This document shows, piece after piece, positions 1-7,981 of a DNA stretch of 64,000 nt. Origin of the DNA: Virgibacillus_R byunsanensis (GTDB taxonomy: Bacteria > Bacillota > Bacilli > Bacillales > Amphibacillaceae); contig NZ_JBHTKJ010000073.1 of the NCBI RefSeq assembly GCF_042675965.1, forward strand, positions 1 through 64,000, read 5' to 3'. The notes beneath the pieces were generated by a model. It was not told the DNA's origin. It did no database searches and was given only the letters and a program-made list of their open reading frames with translations. A program made the position numbers and the translations under genes. Within the stretch, counting starts at the first letter, position 1. The number at the start of each line of letters is the position of its first letter.

Positions 1-37
1 TCGCACCTGCTAAATTACACGACCTATGCTCGGTCGC

Positions 38-100
38 TCCGGAAGCCTTAGTTGCACTTATGCAGATAAGAAAGATTTATACTTTCTTATCTGCTAAGAA
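38..100. repeat. Interspersed repeat R2, copy a (3' part)
   Basis: Partial copy of the R2 family. It contains the R2 core (GTTGCACTTATGC) and the R2 stem-loop, in which GCAGATAAGAAAG pairs with CTTTCTTATCTGC around a short AT loop. The stop codon of the neighbouring minus-strand membrane gene lies inside it, so the hairpin may act as that gene's terminator. Confidence 0.75.
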
Positions 101-792
101 AGGATCCATGAGCCTTCTTCCTTTCCTTTCTGCCATGTTTCAGTAAATGTAACCATATATGTTTCACCTCCTATTTCTTTTACACTGGTTTCTCTTTTAA
201 CTTGATAACCGTTAATGACCTCGGAACTTTCACCAATTTTATCAGGAAATGTGTCTATAACTGTTCCTTCTTTAGAAGTAGCAAATTCAACAGCATCTTC
301 CTTTGTAAATGGTGGCATCGGTGGTGAGATCACTTGAAGAATTCCCCATGATACCACATAAATGAGAATAGGAATGAGAATAAATAACTTCATACTTTTT
401 TCTTTTGAAACTCTACTATATATCCATCTATCTATACAAGCATATGTTAATGCCACTACCATACCCATTAGGGCAAAAACCCATTGTTGAAATAATATGC
501 CATTAGCTAACCCGAAAATTCCATGCAATAAAATGAAAAGCCAATTGAGATGTGTAAACCATTTTCGTTGTACATACTCGATAGCGAGCGATACCAGATT
601 ACCATAAACTAGAATAATAGCCCCTACATATATTCCATAGAAAAGAGACCAGCCCATCAACTGATTTCCCTGATTATACCCAATTTGCGAGTAACCTGCA
701 TATTGAAAAGCTAACCCAATGGAGAAGAGGGCTGTGGTTGCAAAGGTAGTTATTATTTTTCGATAAATAAGACTTGTCATATCACTTCCCAC
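94..792 (-). CDS. Membrane protein of unknown function
   Basis: A 232-residue protein I do not recognise. About five hydrophobic helices fill residues 8-155, with a conserved-looking DRW around residue 121. They are followed by an acidic C-terminal region of about 75 residues that is probably outside the membrane. The start has a weak upstream ribosome site. The stop codon is embedded in repeat R2, so the last few residues (SWILS) may have been altered by repeat insertion. Upstream, between this gene and the histidine phosphatase, lies the 20-bp-pitch TTATCAGC array. No function is proposed. Confidence 0.7.
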   Translation of the reverse strand: MGSDMTSLIYRKIITTFATTALFSIGLAFQYAGYSQIGYNQGNQLMGWSLFYGIYVGAIILVYGNLVSLAIEYVQRKWFTHLNWLFILLHGIFGLANGILFQQWVFALMGMVVALTYACIDRWIYSRVSKEKSMKLFILIPILIYVVSWGILQVISPPMPPFTKEDAVEFATSKEGTVIDTFPDKIGESSEVINGYQVKRETSVKEIGGETYMVTFTETWQKGKEEGSWILS

Positions 793-888
793 CTTTTCAC
801 CCTATCCTAGTTATGCATCAACCCTTGGATCAATACGAAAAAGAGAAATCCAGTAGTACCAATTCCCCCTTATAGATCTCAGTTTTAG

Positions 889-1003
889 TTTATCAGCGAA
901 ATTTGGGTATTTATCAGCAAATAATGAGTTTTATCAGCATTTTTAAGCTTTTATCAGCGAATTTTACATATTATCAGCATATGTTACTAGTTTATCAGCA
1001 AAC
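889..1003. repeat. TTATCAGC array A, about 20-bp pitch
   Basis: Six copies of the octamer TTATCAGC begin at 890, 911, 931, 951, 971 and 992, giving steps of 21, 20, 20, 20 and 21 bp. All are on the same strand. The 12-13 bases between cores vary, although some share GAATTTT or AATAATGAGT. The array fills the gap between the start of the membrane gene at 792 and the end of the histidine phosphatase at 1011. A second array of this type lies at 43778-43844. Confidence 0.9.
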
Positions 1004-1010
1004 ACCCGTT

Positions 1011-1601
1011 TCAGCTCTCTCTCCCATCATAATCTGACAGGTGTGTTACCTGATTATAGTCTCTTACCTGCCATTGATCATCATGAAAATGAATATTGCT
1101 TATACAGGCATTAATTAGTTTTGTCTTTCCTGTTCCTATCTCACCCTCCGACAGGTTTGAGAGAATAGAACTTATAACCGCTCCATGTGCAACAAGCAAT
1201 ACTTTACTTTGGCCATATTGTTGATTGATTTTTTGGATCCCTGCCATGACACGTTTGTTCAGCGACCCCATTTTTTCTTCATTTGGATAGACTTTATTTG
1301 GATAAACTGACATTCTTTCCTTTAATGTCATCCCCTCCGCATCACCAAAAGAGCGTTCTTTAAAATCTTCCATTTCAATGAGTGGGACATTCAACGATTT
1401 GTTTATAATCTGTGCCGTTTGCATGGCACGCTTAAGCGGACTTGTTATGATGATGTCCCAGGTAGAATCTTTGACAAAATCCCTACACTCCTCAGCCTGT
1501 TGAATCCCTCTTGTGTTTAATGACGTATTCGTTCTTCCTTGTATTTTCCCTTGGGCGTTCCATTCGGTTTCCCCATGTCTTATCAAACAAATTGTAGTCA
1601 T
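1011..1601 (-). CDS. Histidine phosphatase family protein
   Basis: A 196-residue member of the phosphoglycerate-mutase-like histidine phosphatase superfamily. The catalytic RHGETEWN motif is at residues 8-15 and accepts the phosphoryl group on its histidine. The second arginine (SPLKRAMQTA) and the second histidine (LLVAHGAVI) are both present. Substrates vary widely in this family (phosphosugars, alpha-ribazole phosphate, nucleotides), so the substrate is not assigned. TAGGAG precedes the ATG. It is the last gene of a likely four-gene minus-strand unit running from the acetyltransferase at 3004. Confidence 0.88.
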   Translation of the reverse strand: MTTICLIRHGETEWNAQGKIQGRTNTSLNTRGIQQAEECRDFVKDSTWDIIITSPLKRAMQTAQIINKSLNVPLIEMEDFKERSFGDAEGMTLKERMSVYPNKVYPNEEKMGSLNKRVMAGIQKINQQYGQSKVLLVAHGAVISSILSNLSEGEIGTGKTKLINACISNIHFHDDQWQVRDYNQVTHLSDYDGRES

Positions 1602-1633
1602 ATCTATTAACTCCTATAAAATTTTAGTATTTT

Positions 1634-1966
1634 TTACTTTAACCAAAACAAATAATGAACAATTCCGAACAAAATCCAGATACTACATACTTGCAACAAA
1701 TAAATATTGAACATATTCTTCTCTAACCATTCATTAAATTTAACCATAAATAGGTAGGTTAAAATGAAAATTATAATTAGAAAAATAATTTGTAAGATTA
1801 CCCTGATTACTCCCAACTCATGAAAATTAATGCCAAACAGATCCAATAAAAACATACCTGGGGCGGTAATGATTAGATATAAAAAATCTGCATTGATTAC
1901 AATTAAATAAAACAGAAGAGACGCAACTAGAAAAGATAATATATTCTGAGTAATGATGCGGAACAT
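1634..1966 (-). CDS. Small integral membrane protein
   Basis: A 110-residue, strongly hydrophobic protein with three or four predicted membrane helices (about residues 8-30, 33-50, 53-75 and 88-108). No family is recognised. The start is well supported by AAGGAGGGG nine bases upstream. It sits 13 bp after the preceding membrane gene and 32 bp before the histidine phosphatase, so the genes are probably co-transcribed. Confidence 0.7.
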   Translation of the reverse strand: MFRIITQNILSFLVASLLFYLIVINADFLYLIITAPGMFLLDLFGINFHELGVIRVILQIIFLIIIFILTYLFMVKFNEWLEKNMFNIYLLQVCSIWILFGIVHYLFWLK

Positions 1967-1979
1967 CTCAGCCCCTCCT

Positions 1980-2426
1980 TCATGAATATAACTTTTCTTT
2001 CATCCAGCCATAACTAAACCCTAGCAGGAATATGACGAGCATACTTAAATAGGCTAACAGCATAATAGTAGTCCCATGATAGACATCTATAAACATTACT
2101 GTTAATTCTCTACCTATCCAGATAAATGGAAACATATAATACTGTGAAACTCCTGCCAAGAAAAAGTTTCTACTATTATCGTCCAATAGGATAAATTGCC
2201 ATATAAAAACCAAAAAAGACAATCCCCAAATACTATTTCCATATAAAAAGCTTGTTATTTTATCTTTATTTAATTTCGCAAACTTAACACCTACCAAATA
2301 CCAGAAAAGCAGAAAAATAATTTGCGTAAGTACAGGGGTTAACAGGGTTGAGTCAGTTAAATTGGCTAGTAATCCATAAACAAATGGTATTAGTACCAAT
2401 ATTATTTCATTTTTATATTTAGTCAT
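1980..2426 (-). CDS. Integral membrane protein
   Basis: A 148-residue hydrophobic protein with four or five predicted helices and a short basic C-terminal tail (WMKEKLYS). Not recognised. An AAAGGAG site precedes the ATG. It lies 17 bp downstream of the acetyltransferase and 13 bp upstream of another small membrane protein. The two membrane proteins may work together, but nothing in the sequence says how. Confidence 0.7.
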   Translation of the reverse strand: MTKYKNEIILVLIPFVYGLLANLTDSTLLTPVLTQIIFLLFWYLVGVKFAKLNKDKITSFLYGNSIWGLSFLVFIWQFILLDDNSRNFFLAGVSQYYMFPFIWIGRELTVMFIDVYHGTTIMLLAYLSMLVIFLLGFSYGWMKEKLYS

Positions 2427-2443
2427 CGTTGTTCTCCTTTTTG

Positions 2444-3004
2444 TTAGTCAATTACCTTTATGACCTTTGCAGGATTGCCACCGATCACCACATTATCCGG
2501 AACATCTTTTGTTACTACAGATCCTGAACCGATAACTACATTATCACCTATATGGATACCAGGATTGATAATCGATCCACCGCCAATCCAAACATTATTA
2601 CCAATGGTGACAGGCTTTCCATACTCTTTCCCTGAAATTCGTTCTTGTGGATCTATCGGATGCGTTGCAGCATATATATGTACTCCTGGTGCGATAAAAC
2701 AGTTGTCTCCAATTCTCACTTCACAAACATCTAATATCACACAATTAAAATTACAATAGAAATTTTCACCGACATGAATGTTGTAGCCATAATCACACTG
2801 GAAACTAGATTCCACAAGTATACTTTCTCCTGTCGTACCGAATAATTCTTTTAAAAGTTCGGTGCGCTTGGACAGATCTGTTTCATATTCATGACTAGTT
2901 AACGTAGCTAGTATATTTCGTACTATATTACGTTCTTCCTCTAATTGTGCATCGGCAGGACTATACAGCTCACCACTTATCATTTTTTCTTTTTCTGTTT
3001 TCAT
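2444..3004 (-). CDS. maa: Maltose O-acetyltransferase-type hexapeptide enzyme
   Basis: A 186-residue protein with the N-terminal Maa domain (MKTEKEKMISGELYSP, residues 1-55) followed by left-handed beta-helix hexapeptide repeats (for example IGDNCFIAPGVHI, IGNNVWIGGGSIINPG, IGDNVVIGSGSVV). The catalytic histidine is expected in the AATHPID segment. Family members move acetyl from acetyl-CoA to the 6-OH of maltose, glucose or related sugars. Full family length. It is the first gene of the minus-strand unit and its upstream region is occupied by the TTGATC array. Confidence 0.9.
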   Translation of the reverse strand: MKTEKEKMISGELYSPADAQLEEERNIVRNILATLTSHEYETDLSKRTELLKELFGTTGESILVESSFQCDYGYNIHVGENFYCNFNCVILDVCEVRIGDNCFIAPGVHIYAATHPIDPQERISGKEYGKPVTIGNNVWIGGGSIINPGIHIGDNVVIGSGSVVTKDVPDNVVIGGNPAKVIKVID

Positions 3005-3056
3005 GATTAAACTCCTTTAAGCTTTTATGTACATTATTTTAAGATATTCCAGGTTT

Positions 3057-3270
3057 GTTGATCGATTCTTTGCCCTGTTGATCGATTTACCACTCTGTTG
3101 ATCGATAATGGGCTTTTCTTGATCGGTTTCCCACTGTTCTTGATCAATTTTTTGACCTATTGATCGATTCTTTGCCCTGTTGATCGATTTCCTACTGTTC
3201 TTGATCAATTTTTTAACCTATCGATCGAATCCTTCGCTGTTGATCGAACTCACACGCCGTCAATCGACGT
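3057..3270. repeat. TTGATC array C, about 20-bp pitch
   Basis: Eleven copies of a TTGATC core (most as TTGATCGAT, some as TTGATCAAT, the last as TCAATC) begin near 3058, 3078, 3098, 3119, 3140, 3160, 3180, 3201, 3221, 3240 and 3260. Steps are 19-21 bp. Nearly every unit contains GATC. Intervening bases vary but include recurrent TTTGCCCTG and CTACTGTTC segments. It lies between the divergent acetyltransferase gene and the DUF3889 gene. Confidence 0.9.
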
Positions 3271-3354
3271 TGCACGCTCCAACAATTTGTATGAATGCGT
3301 TATTGAATAGTAGTTCCTATATGACACATCCTACTACAAAAGGAGGGCAATAGG

Positions 3355-3690
3355 GTGCGAAATTTACTATTTTCAATTACTGCAGCTATTTTACTGGTTT
3401 CTGTTACTATAATATCGACCATTCAACATGAATCTTATGCTGAACAAGGTGTTCCTTCCTATGCAAAATGGGGCAAGCTTGCTACGGAAGAAACCAAGTC
3501 AAAATACCCTGAAGCCGACATAATCGATTACCTACATAGAGGAGTTGAGAAAAAAGAGGATTCTACCATTGAAAAATTCAAGTTGTGGCTTAAAGGAGAG
3601 GATAAAGAATTTGGAGTCTTTGTAAACATCGAGTTCCATACAGACACAGAGGAGGTTCTTAGTATTACATTTACGGAGACTTCAAGATAA
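3355..3690 (+). CDS. Secreted DUF3889-family protein
   Basis: A 111-residue protein with a signal peptide at residues 1-29 (LLFSITAAILLVSVTII, then SYAEQG). A DUF3889-like mature part follows, marked by YAKWGKLATEETKSKYP. The GTG start at 3355 has AAAGGAGGG six bases upstream. A paralogue is at 44788 and shares the YAKWGK-ETSK pattern. The fold resembles PepSY-type domains but the function is unknown. It is transcribed away from the acetyltransferase. Confidence 0.8.
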   Translation: MRNLLFSITAAILLVSVTIISTIQHESYAEQGVPSYAKWGKLATEETKSKYPEADIIDYLHRGVEKKEDSTIEKFKLWLKGEDKEFGVFVNIEFHTDTEEVLSITFTETSR

Positions 3691-3714
3691 CTCACCAAAG
3701 GCTAACATAGCGTC

Positions 3715-3748
3715 AAGTGGGATAATCTAAGTGAAGTTTATCCCACCC
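3715..3748 (+). terminator. Hairpin after DUF3889 gene
   Basis: GTGGGATAA pairs with TTATCCCAC across a 12-base loop, between the convergent DUF3889 and esterase genes. The run of T expected of a strong intrinsic terminator is missing, so the call is tentative. Confidence 0.45.
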
Positions 3749-3777
3749 TAACATTATCAGTATCGGAATGTTACTAG

Positions 3778-4545
3778 TTACGTTGAAACGCACTTTACTT
3801 GCTCACGTATAAATTGAATGCATTTTTCAGCGATTAATTCTTTGTCATTATCCAATGTTGCCACATGATAACTATTTTCCATCTGTACAAATGATTTTTG
3901 CTCCGATGAAATTCCATTGTAAATTTCAGTGGAGTTCTCAGGTGGTACAACATGATCTACAATTGATGAAAAAATTAGTGCTGGTGCAGTTATGTTTTTT
4001 AAATTCCCTCTAACTATTTCCATTAACGATAGGATTTCCCCCATTGCTTTTACTGGGGTTTGGGGGTAGGCAAGTTCTTCTACACCCTCCATTTTAATAT
4101 CTGATCCGATTCCATCGACAAACCGAATATCCACCGCTTGTAAGTCGTTAAAGTTTTTACCCAGTTCAGGCATACTAGTGGCAGCATTGATCGGCACAAT
4201 ACCAGTGATTTCAGGATGATTCTCTGCCAGATAAAGCGCCAAAGTCCCTCCCATCGATAACCCAACAACAAAAATAGTAGAGCACGATTCTTTTACCTTT
4301 TCTAATCCAGCTTCCACATCGGCAATCCAATTCTTATATGTTGCTCTCTCCATATCTTCAGGATGTGTGCCATGCCCTGTGAGTCTTGGGCCCAAAACCG
4401 TATAACCTTCCTCAGCAATACGCTTTCCCACATCAAACATACTTTGCGTTGTCCCGGTAAAACCATGACTAATCAGTACTCCTACATCATTTCCAGCAAA
4501 ATAAAATTCCTCAGCATTCTTCATTACTGGATGGTTTTCATTCAT
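3778..4545 (-). CDS. Alpha/beta hydrolase, Est30-type carboxylesterase
   Basis: A 255-residue cytoplasmic hydrolase. The oxyanion-hole motif HGFTGT is at residues 26-31, the nucleophile elbow GLSMGG near residue 95, the acid region SSIVDHVVP near residue 194 and the catalytic histidine in NSYHVATLD near residue 225. Length and motifs match the thermostable monoacylglycerol lipase/carboxylesterase group (Geobacillus Est30). AGAGGAG precedes the ATG. It is the last gene of a minus-strand run that begins at the phosphotransferase. Confidence 0.88.
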   Translation of the reverse strand: MNENHPVMKNAEEFYFAGNDVGVLISHGFTGTTQSMFDVGKRIAEEGYTVLGPRLTGHGTHPEDMERATYKNWIADVEAGLEKVKESCSTIFVVGLSMGGTLALYLAENHPEITGIVPINAATSMPELGKNFNDLQAVDIRFVDGIGSDIKMEGVEELAYPQTPVKAMGEILSLMEIVRGNLKNITAPALIFSSIVDHVVPPENSTEIYNGISSEQKSFVQMENSYHVATLDNDKELIAEKCIQFIREQVKCVST

Positions 4546-4586
4546 TAGTCATTCTCCTCTCGATTAGTTAAGTAATCTACTTCTTC

Positions 4587-4766
4587 TTAACGAGCCCTTC
4601 TTGTCGTTTCTACTGGTGGCTGTTTGGATTGATGATTAACATGACCTCCATAAATATCACTGACAGGTGTGTAGCTTTCTTCACCTGACACCTTTTTCCC
4701 TTTGATTATCTTCATTAGCGTTAAAAACAATACAAATATAATGAAACCACTGAAAATATAATCCAT
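4587..4766 (-). CDS. Small single-span membrane protein
   Basis: A 59-residue protein with one N-terminal membrane helix (DYIFSGFIIFVLFLTLMKII) and a basic cytoplasmic tail. The ATG at 4766 is chosen because AGGAGG lies five bases upstream; an earlier in-frame TTG at 4787 would place that ribosome site inside the gene. The stop of the frameshifted lipoprotein gene lies 14 bp upstream. Function unknown. Confidence 0.65.
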   Translation of the reverse strand: MDYIFSGFIIFVLFLTLMKIIKGKKVSGEESYTPVSDIYGGHVNHQSKQPPVETTRRAR

Positions 4767-4779
4767 ACTTCCCTCCTTG

Positions 4780-5192
4780 TTAATCAAACAATATAGCTTG
4801 TAATTTTTCCACCGAGTCTGCCTTCAGTGTATAAATAGTATGCGTATCCCGAACACTCATAATTGTCCCGTGATCACCATTTTCTGTGAGCCATAAGTGA
4901 AATTCTTTTGAGTCATCGTCACTAGAAATAATACTAATATCAAAATCACCTCGTCTTATATCAACTACCCCATCTTCTTTCTTAGACGAATTTAATGCAT
5001 CTACAAAATCTCAATTTTTTCTTCACTAGTATAAGAATTATAATCCTCATCAATAACACTACCAAATTCATCAAATTCCGAAACCCTTATTTCTGTAACA
5101 TCTGATTCGTTGATGTCAAACTGTGAAGTACAGCCAGTTAGGAATAACGAAACTACACACAAAAATAATACCCTTTTAAAAGTATTCACCAT
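4780..5192 (-). pseudogene. Lipoprotein gene with a one-base frameshift
   Basis: The first frame gives a lipoprotein signal (lipobox LTGC at residues 18-21) and runs for 63 codons to a TAG at 5001. Shifting frame by one base near 5013 restores a second open segment of about 74 codons (DFVDALNSSKKEDG through KLQAILFD, stop at 4780). One inserted A after ATTGA would join them as EEKIEDFVDAL. The 413-bp span is one base short of 138 codons, as expected for a one-base loss. No family is recognised. It could be a real lesion or a sequence error. Confidence 0.8.
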
Positions 5193-5330
5193 GTGTTCCT
5201 CCTTCTAGATAACTAAAGAGCCCCCTCTATTTTCTTTTTTTGCCACTTTATTTATGGTAATTCTGAAAAATAGTCAGTAATTAGTAAATACAAGTATTAT
5301 AGTTTCATAAAGGAATTTCCCTTCCAACAA

Positions 5331-5687
5331 TCACCCGATAGTTTCTGACTCTTCAATAACCTCAAAGTTACCGTTAAACCCTTCTACTTCAATCGAAAAT
5401 ATATCTCCTTGGTCCTCCTCACCACGGTACAATCGCTTCATTTTCATGGTAAACGTACCTGGTGAATAATATCCTTCTGAACGTACCAATCTAGTTTCCT
5501 TCGATTCACCGTCATCCTCAAGTTTTTTGTCAATCACGCTGCAATCATTATCATGACATGTGATATCATAATTTTCTTCAAACCATTGTACGAAATCACG
5601 CTCATCAGGTGTGTTTGAAGATAAAAAAATGCACACACCTACAATGCCCACAATAAGCAACAATAAAATACTTACATTTCGTTTCAT
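5331..5687 (-). CDS. Secreted or membrane-anchored hypothetical protein
   Basis: A 118-residue protein with an N-terminal hydrophobic anchor (residues 5-24, VSILLLLIVGIVGVCIFL) and an acidic exported domain holding a Cys pair (ITCHDNDCSV) that could form a disulphide. No family is recognised. It starts 13 bp downstream of the phosphotransferase, so the two are likely co-transcribed; the broken lipoprotein gene follows after a longer gap. Confidence 0.65.
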   Translation of the reverse strand: MKRNVSILLLLIVGIVGVCIFLSSNTPDERDFVQWFEENYDITCHDNDCSVIDKKLEDDGESKETRLVRSEGYYSPGTFTMKMKRLYRGEEDQGDIFSIEVEGFNGNFEVIEESETIG

Positions 5688-5700
5688 ACTGATCTCCCCA

Positions 5701-6672
5701 TTACCTTTCTTTCAATCTATCGGTTTTTAGTTGTAGAATAAAAAATTCCAGTGTCCGCTCATTCACCCAATTCGTACCCCACACATCATCATTTTGGGTC
5801 ATGGTACCTAGGAGCCAAATTCTTCTTGCTGTTATGAATAGAGGCAAACTCTGTAAATCGTCTTCTGTCAAACTACGTTGTGCTTGATAGCCAGTTAAAA
5901 ATGCATCCCAACATTCTTTTTCCTTACTGCTGTAATTATTTTTCAAATTCCACCACGATACCGCAACATCATAAGCACGGTAACCCACAGCAGAACAATC
6001 AAAATCAAATATTTCGAGTTCTCCATTATGAATATGCATGTTATGATTATGAAAATCTCCATGGCAAAATCCTATTTCTAATTCCTTTGTCGAAAGCTCA
6101 GTCTTGACTTCCTCGACAATATCCTTCATCGATTGATCCGCTTCACTTCCTAAATACGTATTAATTAATGGCGATATGTATGACACCGGTTCGTCCAGTA
6201 GATGATTGATATCTATATCAAATCCACGTTCATAGTTTAAATGAAACGAGGAAGATTGCTTATGTAATTTCCCAAGTGCGGCCCCAATTGATTTAGAATT
6301 TTCTTCATTAATTTGCGGCCGTTCACCTTTTGCATACGAAAACAATACACCATAGCGCAATCCTTCTGGTGCCTCTATTTCAAACAAATAGTCAGCATCA
6401 TTATTTCTAAAAGGAAAAGAAACGCTAGCTCCTTTTTCATGCAGCTGGGTAATGGCGTTTAACTCAAATAGGATGGCTGATTTATTTCTCCAGCCATGTC
6501 GGTATAACCTGAAAATGTAGATGTCATTCTCTGTAGTTATGATATAGGTATCATTTAATCCTCTAGCTAAAAAATCACATTGAACAATCGGAGAAATATT
6601 ACAATCAACTACTAATTTTTGTATATATGATGCATCAATTAAGGTGTGTTTTATGATTATATTAGGATCCAT
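5701..6672 (-). CDS. APH/ChoK-fold phosphotransferase
   Basis: A 323-residue kinase-like protein. The Brenner-type catalytic loop CHGDFHNHNMHIH and the metal-binding IFDFDCSAVGYRAYDVA segment mark the aminoglycoside phosphotransferase / choline kinase / homoserine kinase II superfamily. The ATG at 6672 is preferred because GGAGG lies five bases upstream; an in-frame TTG at 6684 overlaps that site. The true substrate cannot be read from sequence. The gene is transcribed divergently from the EmrE-like transporter. Confidence 0.82.
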   Translation of the reverse strand: MDPNIIIKHTLIDASYIQKLVVDCNISPIVQCDFLARGLNDTYIITTENDIYIFRLYRHGWRNKSAILFELNAITQLHEKGASVSFPFRNNDADYLFEIEAPEGLRYGVLFSYAKGERPQINEENSKSIGAALGKLHKQSSSFHLNYERGFDIDINHLLDEPVSYISPLINTYLGSEADQSMKDIVEEVKTELSTKELEIGFCHGDFHNHNMHIHNGELEIFDFDCSAVGYRAYDVAVSWWNLKNNYSSKEKECWDAFLTGYQAQRSLTEDDLQSLPLFITARRIWLLGTMTQNDDVWGTNWVNERTLEFFILQLKTDRLKER

Positions 6673-6885
6673 TATTTCCTCCAAATAAATAATTATGGTT
6701 ATATCTAGACTTTCGTCATAAAATTCAATTTTCCTTCATTTATTTAAAAATGCCCCCTATCTAACATGACAATCGATATTACTATATGAAAGGGTGCATT
6801 ACTTTCATGGTAATTATTAATTATACTAATTGAAATACCCTTTTTCCAAATCTTTGGTATTATTGCTAAAGTGAGGTGAAATATA

Positions 6886-7839
6886 ATGAAAGCTATTTTG
6901 ATCGGATTATTATCGGCTATATTTTTTTCAGTTACATTTATTTTGAATCGGTCTATGGAGTTAGAGGGTGGAAGCTGGGTGTGGAGTGCTTCTTTACGAT
7001 TTATGTTTATGTTGCCGATGTTATTAATCATTGTCGGCTACAAGCGAAACGTTAAACCGGTTATCACACACCTGAAAAACAACCCGCTTCCATGGCTCAT
7101 TTGGAGTACGATTGGTTTCGGATTATTTTATGCTCCACTTACATTTGCAACTATTTATGGACCCGGCTGGCTAGTTGCTGCAACGTTTCAGCTAACGATT
7201 ATTGCAGGATCATTACTTGTTCCATTTTTAAACAAAAAAGTAAAGCAGCGCATACCCGTGCAGGGTGTATTTATTTCCATGATTATTCTAGCTGGTGTAT
7301 TTGTGATGCAGTTTGAGCACGCATCTTCAGTGCCAATTATGAGTGTGGTTCTGTGCGTTGTACCATTAATTATTTCTGCGTTTGCCTATCCACTTGGTAA
7401 TCGTAAAATGATGCAAGTTGTTAATGGAGAGTTGAATACATTTCAACGGATACTCGGTATGACCATTGCTTCCATGCCATTTTGGATCTTACTATCCATT
7501 TATGGAATTGCCGCTCACGAACTACCAAACTCTCATCAAATACTGCAAACTTTTATTGTTGCTGTTTCGTCAGGTATTATCGCAACCGTATTGTTCTTTT
7601 ATGCAACAGAACTAGTTAATCATGATAACCAGAAGTTAGCTGGTATAGAAGCTACACAATCAGGAGAAGTCGTATTTGTTTTATTTGGGGAAATTTTACT
7701 ATTAAGTACACCAATACCTAGCATCATTTCATTTATCGGAATGACGCTAGTTATTATAGGAATGATTCTGCATAGTGTTGTTTCCTCATTAGTAAATCGG
7801 AAGAAGTTGGCCGTGTGTCGAAACGTATCCGGAGAATAA
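6886..7839 (+). CDS. EmrE/DMT-family multidrug efflux transporter
   Basis: A 317-residue inner-membrane protein with ten predicted helices in two repeats, of the drug/metabolite transporter superfamily ('multidrug resistance efflux transporter family', EmrE Pfam type). Typical features are the N-terminal AILIGLLSAIFFSVTFILNR helix and a conserved GPGWLVAATFQ loop. The substrate is unknown. GAGGTG lies upstream of the ATG. It stands alone between a divergent kinase and the threonine operon. Confidence 0.82.
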   Translation: MKAILIGLLSAIFFSVTFILNRSMELEGGSWVWSASLRFMFMLPMLLIIVGYKRNVKPVITHLKNNPLPWLIWSTIGFGLFYAPLTFATIYGPGWLVAATFQLTIIAGSLLVPFLNKKVKQRIPVQGVFISMIILAGVFVMQFEHASSVPIMSVVLCVVPLIISAFAYPLGNRKMMQVVNGELNTFQRILGMTIASMPFWILLSIYGIAAHELPNSHQILQTFIVAVSSGIIATVLFFYATELVNHDNQKLAGIEATQSGEVVFVLFGEILLLSTPIPSIISFIGMTLVIIGMILHSVVSSLVNRKKLAVCRNVSGE

Positions 7840-7898
7840 ACGAAAGCGCAAGTGCCCGTTTTCCTTTACAAAACATTCAACAAGATTGTAAAAAGGTC

Positions 7899-7927
7899 TT
7901 GATATAATTTACTTGCAGGTTTATAAT
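7899..7927 (+). promoter_or_regulatory. SigA-type promoter of hom-thrC-thrB
   Basis: TTGATA (7899-7904) and TATAAT (7922-7927) are separated by exactly 17 bp. Transcription should start near 7934, giving a leader of about 48 bases that contains an inverted repeat. Confidence 0.8.
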
Positions 7928-7948
7928 GTCTATCACAGTTAAACAAAA

Positions 7949-7965
7949 GTCCTTTTGAAAAGGAC
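7949..7965 (+). promoter_or_regulatory. Perfect palindrome in the hom leader
   Basis: GTCCTTTT and AAAAGGAC flank a single G, just before the hom ribosome site (GGTGAGGA at 7973). It may be an operator for a dimeric repressor or an RNA hairpin near the ribosome site. In B. subtilis, hom-thrB is repressed by ThrR at sites near its promoter; whether this is the equivalent site is inference. Confidence 0.5.
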
Positions 7966-7981
7966 AACAAGGGGTGAGGAC

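Noticed and set aside
3017..3208. 63-codon open frame on the minus strand
   Set aside because: It runs through the TTGATC array; its product is a repeated IDRAKNRS-like string imposed by the 20-bp pitch, and no ribosome site is present.
889..3270. The phased arrays as CRISPR
   Set aside because: Cores are only 6-9 bases and spacing units 20 bp, far shorter than CRISPR repeats and spacers, and no cas genes are present.
6744..7031. 95-codon minus-strand frame at the front of the EmrE-like gene
   Set aside because: It overlaps a well-supported transporter gene and its promoter region, and its composition is unlike a protein.
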